The notes beneath the pieces were generated by a model. That model saw only the letters and a program-made list of their open reading frames with translations, made no database searches and was not told the DNA's origin. The translations under genes and the position numbers were made by a program. Below, piece by piece: positions 7,507 to 12,307 of a stretch of 12,307 nt of DNA (its first letter is position 1; every line of letters begins with the position of its first letter). The DNA is from Muribaculaceae bacterium. Its GTDB lineage: Bacteria > Bacteroidota > Bacteroidia > Bacteroidales > Muribaculaceae. The DNA is taken from the NCBI GenBank assembly GCA_016302215.1, contig JAEDNZ010000048.1:1-12307 (forward strand), read 5' to 3'.

Positions 7507-8897
7507 GACGGCCGTGTCTTTAAGCGTTCGACATAGGCGTCAATGCGTCGCATCTCGGCGGGTATGCGTATGTTTTGCGGACAATGGCGCACACACTCGC
7601 CGCAGCCTATGCAGTGAGAGGCCTGCCTCAGCTTGGGCACTGAGCGGTCATATCCCACCAAGAAGGCTCGCCGGGCACGAGCATAATCGGGGTCGCGCGT
7701 GTCGGTGGCGATATTGCCCTCGTTGATGCACTTGTTATAGTGTGTAAAGATAGCCGGGATATCCAGGCCGTAGGGGCAAGGCATGCAGTATTTGCAGTCA
7801 TTGCAGTGAATGGTCTCAAACTGCATTATCAGCTCGGCTGTGGCCTCGAGGAAGGCGAAGTCCTCATCGGTGAGGGGCTGCAGCGGCGCAAAGGAGCGCA
7901 GATTGTCCTGCAGATGCTCCATACAGGTCATGCCGCTGAGCACGGTATATACACCGGGCAAGCTGCCGGCAAAGCGGAAGGCCCACGAGGCCACGCTGCG
8001 CTGCGGCTCGCGCTGCTGCAGGCGTGTGACTATATTGTCAGGCAGCGCCGACAATCGGCCACCCAGCAGGGGCTCCATGACCACGGCGGGTATGCCGCGC
8101 CGGGTCAGCTCGCCGTAGAGATATTCGGCATTGGTGTTGATGGGGTTGATTTCCTTGGCATACGACCAGTCAAGGTAATTGAGCTGTATCTGCACGAAAT
8201 CCCACTTATACTCATCATGATGCTCAAGGAGATAGTCAAAGACCTTGACATCGCCATGGTATGAAAAGCCGAGGTTGCGGATACGTCCGGCGCGGCGCTC
8301 TTCGAGCAGGAAATCGAGCATGCCATTGTCAATATATCGTGCTCTGAACTCCTCCATGCCATTGCCCATGCCCACGGCGTGGAGCAACATATAGTCAATG
8401 TAATCGACCTGCAGGCATCGCATCGACTCGCGATACATGGCTATCGATGCCTCGCGGCTCCAGGTAGAGGGGTCAAAGTTTGACAGCTTGGTGGCGATAT
8501 AGTATTTGTCGCGGGGATGGCGGCTCAGCGCTATGCCGGTGGCAGTCTCCGAGCGGCCTTTGCAGTATGCCGGCGACGTATCAAAATAATTCACGCCGTG
8601 AGCTAAGGCGTAATCCACTAACTCATTGACCAGCTCTTGGTCTATGTCGCCGCTTTGGTCGTCTTTATCGTTGGGCACCAGGGGCAAGCGCATCATGCCA
8701 AAGCCTAACAGCGACACGCGGTCGCCGGTGGAGGGGCTTTGGCGATATGTCATAGCATCGGTGGGTATCTCGCCCGAGGCACCGGCATCGGCAGAGTCTT
8801 TGCGGCCGACACAGGCGGCGGTTAGGCCTGCGGAGGCCAGGCCTGCCAGGCCCGCCGTCTTGAAGAATGTGCGTCGGCTTATTGTCTTCTTGCTCAT
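7503..8897 (-). CDS. Tat-exported aldo/keto reductase with C-terminal two-cluster ferredoxin domain
   Basis: The N-terminus is a twin-arginine signal (SRRTFFK at 7-13, then a hydrophobic Ala/Leu/Gly stretch to about 28). The protein should therefore leave the cytoplasm folded. Residues about 58-345 form an AKR barrel with all four catalytic residues visible: Asp106 and Tyr111 in YFDTSPAY, Lys137 in IATK, and His173 in MLLH. The C-terminal domain carries two probable 4Fe-4S sites: Cys365/368/371/374 followed by PYGLDI, and Cys429/432/435/439. Cys29 directly after the signal could be a lipid-attachment site, but the -3 residue (Thr) is atypical. AKRs normally use NADPH, which is absent from the periplasm, so either the nucleotide is bound before export or electrons come from the Fe-S sites. 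The gene lies 58 bases downstream of the polyferredoxin gene and is probably co-transcribed. The physiological substrate is unknown. Confidence 0.9.
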   Translation of the reverse strand: MSKKTISRRTFFKTAGLAGLASAGLTAACVGRKDSADAGASGEIPTDAMTYRQSPSTGDRVSLLGFGMMRLPLVPNDKDDQSGDIDQELVNELVDYALAHGVNYFDTSPAYCKGRSETATGIALSRHPRDKYYIATKLSNFDPSTWSREASIAMYRESMRCLQVDYIDYMLLHAVGMGNGMEEFRARYIDNGMLDFLLEERRAGRIRNLGFSYHGDVKVFDYLLEHHDEYKWDFVQIQLNYLDWSYAKEINPINTNAEYLYGELTRRGIPAVVMEPLLGGRLSALPDNIVTRLQQREPQRSVASWAFRFAGSLPGVYTVLSGMTCMEHLQDNLRSFAPLQPLTDEDFAFLEATAELIMQFETIHCNDCKYCMPCPYGLDIPAIFTHYNKCINEGNIATDTRDPDYARARRAFLVGYDRSVPKLRQASHCIGCGECVRHCPQNIRIPAEMRRIDAYVERLKTRPS

Positions 8898-8955
8898 ATC
8901 TCTATGTAGTATCTATGTCTCGCTTGGTAATATATCACTGACAAAGCCCGGAGCG

Positions 8956-10446
8956 CTAATAAGTGCTGTGGACACTGCGGCCCTCCACATAGATGGCACT
9001 GAGCGGCCGCGCCGGGCATAAGTTTTCACAGGCGCCGCAGCCTATGCAGCGCTCCACATTGACCACGGGAATGCGGCGCGAGGAACCGTCGGGTGCTGTC
9101 TCGCTCACCATATTGATGGCGCCGGAGGGGCAGTGACGCGCACAGTTGCCGCAATGCACGCCATCGCTGATAATCACACAATTGTCGCGCAGCCACACGG
9201 CATAGCCGATGCGCGTAGATGACTTCTGCTCGGGCGTGACGGGGCGTATCGCGCCGGAGGGGCACACCGTGGAGCAGCGCGTGCACTCGGGGCGGCAATA
9301 TCCGCGCTCGTAGCTCATCATCGGCTGCAGCAAGGTGGCGATGCCGTCAGAGGGGCGCAGCACATCATTGGGGCACACCGACACACACAGCTGGCAGGCC
9401 GTGCAGTGCTGATAAAAGTGGCGCGCACTCAGAGCGCCCGCCGGCACTATCGGCGCGCTGCGACGAGGCGCCTGCTTATCTTCAATCACGGCCAGGCCGC
9501 CATCAACGCGCTTGCTGCGCGAGTGAGCGGCCACCGCCGTCATCGCCGCCGCCGTGAGGAGGAAGTTGCGGCGCGAGGTGTCGGCCTGAGCGGCTGCGGC
9601 AGCCTCAGGTGCGGCGGCACGGCGGGTGCGGCGCAGGCTGATGGCGCCGTGGCTGCACTCGTCGATGCAGTCCATACAGGCCACACAGCGGCTCATATCT
9701 ATGGTGTGGGCCTTGGGGTCTATGCACGAGGCCTTGCAGCGGCGCGCACACAGGCCGCAGCCCACACACCGCGACTCATCAATGGAGGGGCGGAACAGTG
9801 CATAGCGCGAGAGCAAGCCGAGCACGGTGCCCACGGGGCATACCGTGTTGCAATAGAGGCGACCCTTGCGCCAGGCGAGCACGCCTAACACCGCCAAGGT
9901 GAGCAAGGCCACGGCGAGCGATGCGGCGCTGCGCAGCCACACATCTACCTCGTAGAAGGCATAGCTGTCCATGCGCTCGGCAAAATATGCCGCCACGTTA
10001 TTGCCCAGGCGCCATAGGGGCGCCAGCAGGTTGGCAGCGATGCGGCCATAGGCGCTATATGGCGCTATCAACGCCGCGGCTGAGCCTATGCCCGCCACCA
10101 TAGCGATGACAAAGAGCGCGAGCACCGCATAGCGCACCACGCTGTGGCCGCGGGTGTAGCTGAAGCGATAGCGGCGCTTCCGACTCACGCGGCCACTGAG
10201 CCACGACACCACATCTTGCATCACGCCCAGCGGGCACACCACCGAGCAATAGACCCTGCCGGCGAGGAGCGTAACGGCCACCAACGCCAGCACCACGGCC
10301 ACATTCACGGCCATGACGGCGGGCAGAAACTGCACGCGCGCCGTCCAGCCGAGCCAGGCATGCAGCGTGCCCGTGAAGTCAAGAAACAGGGCCGTGACGC
10401 TCAGCAGCATCACCACCGCCAGTAGTATCCTTATACGTCGTAACAT
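8956..10446 (-). CDS. NapH/NapG-like fused membrane polyferredoxin (putative quinol-linked electron carrier)
   Basis: The 496-residue protein has two parts. Residues 1-270 resemble NapH: helices near 8-24, 43-63, 103-127 and 173-192, two CxxxCP motifs (Cys67/71 and Cys199/203), and two 4Fe-4S motifs (Cys227/230/233/237, with an extra Cys241, and Cys254/257/260/264). After an Ala-rich linker comes SRRNFLLTAAAMTAVAA (291-307), a twin-arginine signal in mid-protein. The remaining part is NapG-like, with four cluster motifs: Cys348/351/354/358, Cys384/388/391/395, Cys432/435/439 (with Cys423 as a possible partner) and Cys467/470/473/477. NapH and NapG pass electrons from quinol to periplasmic enzymes, so a similar role here is inferred; the likely partner is the Tat-exported reductase encoded next. 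The C-terminal part would have to cross the membrane by Tat while the N-terminal helices insert by Sec. It is the first gene of the leftward operon. Confidence 0.88.
   Translation of the reverse strand: MLRRIRILLAVVMLLSVTALFLDFTGTLHAWLGWTARVQFLPAVMAVNVAVVLALVAVTLLAGRVYCSVVCPLGVMQDVVSWLSGRVSRKRRYRFSYTRGHSVVRYAVLALFVIAMVAGIGSAAALIAPYSAYGRIAANLLAPLWRLGNNVAAYFAERMDSYAFYEVDVWLRSAASLAVALLTLAVLGVLAWRKGRLYCNTVCPVGTVLGLLSRYALFRPSIDESRCVGCGLCARRCKASCIDPKAHTIDMSRCVACMDCIDECSHGAISLRRTRRAAAPEAAAAAQADTSRRNFLLTAAAMTAVAAHSRSKRVDGGLAVIEDKQAPRRSAPIVPAGALSARHFYQHCTACQLCVSVCPNDVLRPSDGIATLLQPMMSYERGYCRPECTRCSTVCPSGAIRPVTPEQKSSTRIGYAVWLRDNCVIISDGVHCGNCARHCPSGAINMVSETAPDGSSRRIPVVNVERCIGCGACENLCPARPLSAIYVEGRSVHSTY
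9526..9576 (-). other. Internal twin-arginine signal inside the polyferredoxin
   Basis: Residues 291-307 read as a Tat motif (SRRNFL) followed by a short, weakly hydrophobic Ala-rich core. The segment sits exactly at the join between the NapH-like and NapG-like parts. In separate NapG proteins this signal is the N-terminus, so the fusion seems to have kept it. Confidence 0.7.
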
Positions 10447-10493
10447 ACTATAATCCTTTTTAGGCCGTAAATTTACAAAAAATCAGCGCATGC

Positions 10494-10527
10494 CCCCCGA
10501 ATTTTTAACAAAAAAATGTCTCGGGGG
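10494..10527. repeat. Imperfect hairpin in the divergent gap
   Basis: CCCCCGA (10494-10500) pairs with TCGGGGG (10521-10527). Inside it ATTTTT (10501-10506) pairs with AAAAAT (10512-10517), leaving a 5-base loop and a 3-base bulge (GTC). There is no T-tract after either arm, so it is not a standard terminator. It lies upstream of both divergent genes and could be an operator or a structured leader. Confidence 0.55.
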
Positions 10528-10535
10528 CCCGGTGG

Positions 10536-10573
10536 CGATGCCCCGGCGCGATGCCCGATGCCGCCCGATGCCC
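10536..10573. repeat. Cluster of four CGATGCC direct repeats
   Basis: CGATGCC starts at 10536, 10549, 10556 and 10566; three copies extend to CGATGCCC. Spacings of 13, 7 and 10 bases are irregular. The block is strongly GC-rich within an otherwise AT-rich gap. It might be a slippage-prone simple repeat or a multi-copy protein-binding site. Confidence 0.5.
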
Positions 10574-10702
10574 TTTTACGATTATTATTGGTCATTTTCA
10601 GAAATAATCGCCTGATAATGCCTCAAAATCCGATTTTTGTTACTACCTTTACGCCACCAAAATCATCACAACTACCCCACATACCCCACTCATTGCATCA
10701 CA

Positions 10703-11392
10703 ATGTACCGCAAAGGCAAACTATACTTCAGATACGGCACCATGGGCTCAGCCAAGACCGCCTTGCTGCTGACCACGGCCTACAACTTTGAGGAGCGCGG
10801 CATGGACTATATGTGCCTCAAGCCCGTCATCGACACGCGCGACGCCAAAAACGTGATTCACTCACGCATAGGCATCGAGCGCGAGTGCAGATGGATATAC
10901 CCCGACACTAACCTCTACACCCTGGCGTGCGAGCTCTACGAGCAGCAAGGCCGCGTGGTGGAGTGGTATCTCATTGACGAGGCTCAATTTCTGTCGGAGG
11001 CGCAGGTAGATCAGCTGTCGCGCGTGGTAGATGACTTCGGCAGCAACGTGGTGTGCTACGGTCTGCGCACCGACTTTCAGAGCCACCTCTTTGAAGGCTC
11101 GCGGCGCCTCTTTGAGATTGCCGACACCATCGACGAGATAAAATCCACGTGCAACTGCGGCCGCAAGACCATCATCAACGCGCGCATCGACGCCAACGGC
11201 GACTTTGTCTCGGAGGGTGCGCAGGTGGAGATAGGCGGCGACGACCGCTATGTGGCCGTATGCCGCAAGTGCTGGCGCAACAAGCGCATCGAGCAAGCGT
11301 CGCGCTCGGCCCTGCCGCTGTTTCCCACCATCAACACCACGCCCGATGTGGCTGCCGATGCTACCCCTGACGGCGATGCCACTCAGCATTAA
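10703..11392 (+). CDS. tdk: Thymidine kinase
   Basis: The enzyme phosphorylates thymidine with ATP in the nucleotide salvage pathway in the cytoplasm. From the ATG at 10703 it has 229 residues and begins MYRKGKLYFRYGTMGSAKT, with the P-loop right after the first strand as in other TK1-like kinases. The IDTRD segment, the Walker-B-like and catalytic WYLIDEAQF, the CNCGRKT and CRKCW zinc-ribbon cysteines, and the IGGDDRYVAVC region all fit the family. The P-loop reads GTMGSAKT, with Ala in place of the usual last Gly; the overall N-terminus resembles clostridial enzymes more than the common Bacteroides type (GSMFSGKT), as I recall it. A TTG start at 10637 would add 22 residues rich in His, Pro and Thr and unlike the family, so I rejected it. 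The last 30 or so residues are a Thr/Ala/Asp-rich tail of unknown role. Confidence 0.9.
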   Translation: MYRKGKLYFRYGTMGSAKTALLLTTAYNFEERGMDYMCLKPVIDTRDAKNVIHSRIGIERECRWIYPDTNLYTLACELYEQQGRVVEWYLIDEAQFLSEAQVDQLSRVVDDFGSNVVCYGLRTDFQSHLFEGSRRLFEIADTIDEIKSTCNCGRKTIINARIDANGDFVSEGAQVEIGGDDRYVAVCRKCWRNKRIEQASRSALPLFPTINTTPDVAADATPDGDATQH

Positions 11393-11424
11393 ACCTTCCA
11401 CGCCACAAAACGTCATATTATATT

Positions 11425-12183
11425 ATGAAACGTACACTAATATTTATCACCCTGCTCTGCTGCGCGGCATCGCTCTGCCACGCCCTCTCATACGCCAACG
11501 AGACCCTCACATACCGCGTAATGTTCAAATGGGGCCTTATCAACAAGCAAGCCGGCGCCGTGAAGATTAACATACACTCTGCGGGCGACAACTACGCCGC
11601 CTCGCTCACCGCGGCGTCGCAGCCCTGGGCCGACAAGATATACCGCGTGCGCGACACCCTCACCTCCACCATCGCCAAGTCAACGTTGCAGCCTACGCTC
11701 TACGTCAAGAACTCGCACGAGGGCAACGAGGACAAGCACGATGTGGTGAAATTCTCGCGCAAAGGGGCCACCGTAGTGGGCGACTGCGTGCGCCGCGTGC
11801 ACAAGAAAGGCAAGCTCACCAACGACGAGAAGCGCCAGGTGTCGGCCGTGGGCACCACCGTGGATATGCTCTCATCATTCTACTACCTCAGAGCGCTCAA
11901 GTTTGACACGTGGAAGCAAGGGCAGGTCCTGACCATCAACATCTTCTCCGGCAAGAGCAAGGAGCGCCTGACCTTTAAGTACCGAGGCACGGAAGACATA
12001 GAGCTTGACGGCAAGAAGCACCCCTGCTATCACGTCACATTCATCTTCACCGGTGACGACGGCGCCAAGACGTCCGACGACATGGAGGCCTGGATATCCA
12101 CCGACGCGGCGCGCATCCCCCTCAAGCTCGAAGGCGAGCTCCCCGTGGGCAAAGTCCAGTGCTACTACACCGGCAAGCTGTGA
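11425..12183 (+). CDS. Exported DUF3108-family protein
   Basis: The 252-residue protein starts with a clear Sec signal peptide (MKRTLIFITLLCCAASLCHA, likely cleavage after residue 20). The mature part is beta-rich and matches what I recognise of DUF3108: LTYRVMFKWGLINKQAGAV near the start, a central VDMLSSFYYLRAL segment, and the C-terminal AWISTDAARIPLKLEGELPVGKV. Members are secreted or periplasmic proteins of unknown function, common in Bacteroidetes. No lipobox is present: the Cys residues in the signal (12, 13, 18) are not in a proper lipobox setting. The gene begins 32 bases after thymidine kinase on the same strand, so it may share its transcript. A palindromic repeat follows the stop. 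Confidence 0.83.
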   Translation: MKRTLIFITLLCCAASLCHALSYANETLTYRVMFKWGLINKQAGAVKINIHSAGDNYAASLTAASQPWADKIYRVRDTLTSTIAKSTLQPTLYVKNSHEGNEDKHDVVKFSRKGATVVGDCVRRVHKKGKLTNDEKRQVSAVGTTVDMLSSFYYLRALKFDTWKQGQVLTINIFSGKSKERLTFKYRGTEDIELDGKKHPCYHVTFIFTGDDGAKTSDDMEAWISTDAARIPLKLEGELPVGKVQCYYTGKL

Positions 12184-12217
12184 TGCCGCCCCGGCAGCAG
12201 CCAACTATGTACAAACC

Positions 12218-12270
12218 AAACATTCTCGCCCCTACACGCCCCGTATGTAGGGGCGCAATGTTTTGCGCCC
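12218..12270. repeat. Overlapping double palindrome, likely dispersed intergenic repeat
   Basis: CGCCCCTACA (12227-12236) and TGTAGGGGCG (12246-12255) form a perfect 10-bp inverted repeat around a 9-base loop. The pairing continues outward after a 2-versus-1 base mismatch as AAACATT (12218-12224) with AATGTTT (12257-12263). A second, mutually exclusive hairpin pairs GGGCGCAA (12251-12258) with TTGCGCCC (12263-12270) around a 4-base loop. It lies 35 bases after the DUF3108 stop. There is no T-tract, so simple intrinsic termination is doubtful; a REP-like or small palindromic element fits better. Confidence 0.6.
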
Positions 12271-12307
12271 TCGCCCACCCTGCCGCCCGCCAATTCAGCA
12301 GGGATAC

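Larger units (their letters stand above)
10447..10702. promoter_or_regulatory. Divergent gap between the redox operon and thymidine kinase
   Basis: No convincing gene is present in these 256 bases. On the minus strand TAAATTTA (10475-10468) matches 7 of 8 bases of the -7 consensus ahead of the polyferredoxin gene, but I see no -33 element at the right distance. On the plus strand GATTTTTG (10632-10639) and TACCTTTA (10644-10651) are 7-of-8 candidates for the thymidine kinase promoter, also without a clear -33 box. An imperfect hairpin and a cluster of CGATGCC copies, listed separately, occupy the middle. The composition switches abruptly between AT-rich and GC-rich segments. Confidence 0.35.

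Noticed and set aside
8811..8813. Cys29 of the Tat-exported reductase as a lipid-attachment site
   Set aside because: The residues before it (Thr-Ala-Ala) are a poor lipobox because the -3 position is not Leu, Val or Ile; left as a possibility only.
9406..9888. Rightward open frame of 160 codons opposite the polyferredoxin gene
   Set aside because: It encodes a low-complexity Ala/Arg/His-rich sequence, as expected antisense to GC-rich Ala and Cys codons.
10536..10573. CRISPR-like array suggested by repeated CGATGCC
   Set aside because: The units are only 7-8 bases, spacing is irregular at 7-13 bases, and no cas gene is nearby.
10637..10702. TTG start adding 22 residues to thymidine kinase
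   Set aside because: The extra residues are rich in His, Pro and Thr and unlike the family; the ATG at 10703 gives the normal short lead into the first strand.
12184..12307. Coding sequence at the right edge
   Set aside because: The 124 bases hold stops and palindromes, and no frame shows a recognisable protein segment.

Overview
The window looks like chromosomal DNA from a gut-type member of the Bacteroidales, possibly a Muribaculaceae-like organism. The evidence is the protein families and Bacteroidetes-style promoter elements (TAnnTTTG at -7) in the AT-rich gap near position 800. Shine-Dalgarno sequences are largely absent, and coding DNA is fairly GC-rich while control regions are AT-rich. 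The family-level guess is inference; no rRNA or other marker gene is present. All genes read with the standard bacterial code, and I see no insertion sequence, tRNA, rRNA, CRISPR array or phage gene.

Region 1 (1-6481) is a tripartite drug-efflux locus. An AraC-family regulator, cut by the left edge, is transcribed leftwards. A 181-bp AT-rich gap with divergent promoter candidates and repeated ACTAA pentamers separates it from a rightward operon. That operon encodes a lipoprotein periplasmic adaptor, an RND permease and a TolC-like outer-membrane channel. Both gene junctions are 4-bp ATGA overlaps. Together the three proteins would span both membranes, and the AraC protein is the likely local regulator.

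Region 2 (6530-10446) is a leftward operon of four genes. In order of transcription they encode: a polytopic polyferredoxin that fuses a NapH-like membrane part to a NapG-like Fe-S part through an internal twin-arginine signal; an aldo/keto reductase with an N-terminal Tat signal and a C-terminal two-cluster ferredoxin domain; a DUF1893 protein with a cysteine-rich tail; and a small membrane protein resembling an ECF-transporter S component. The first two suggest an electron path from the quinone pool to an exported Fe-S oxidoreductase. The roles of the last two in such a path are unknown. This is the most interesting part of the window.

Region 3 (10447-12307) starts with a 256-bp divergent gap holding an imperfect hairpin and four CGATGCC copies. 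It is followed by a rightward pair: a thymidine kinase whose P-loop and N-terminus resemble clostridial enzymes, and an exported DUF3108 protein. The right end carries an overlapping double palindrome that looks like a dispersed intergenic repeat.
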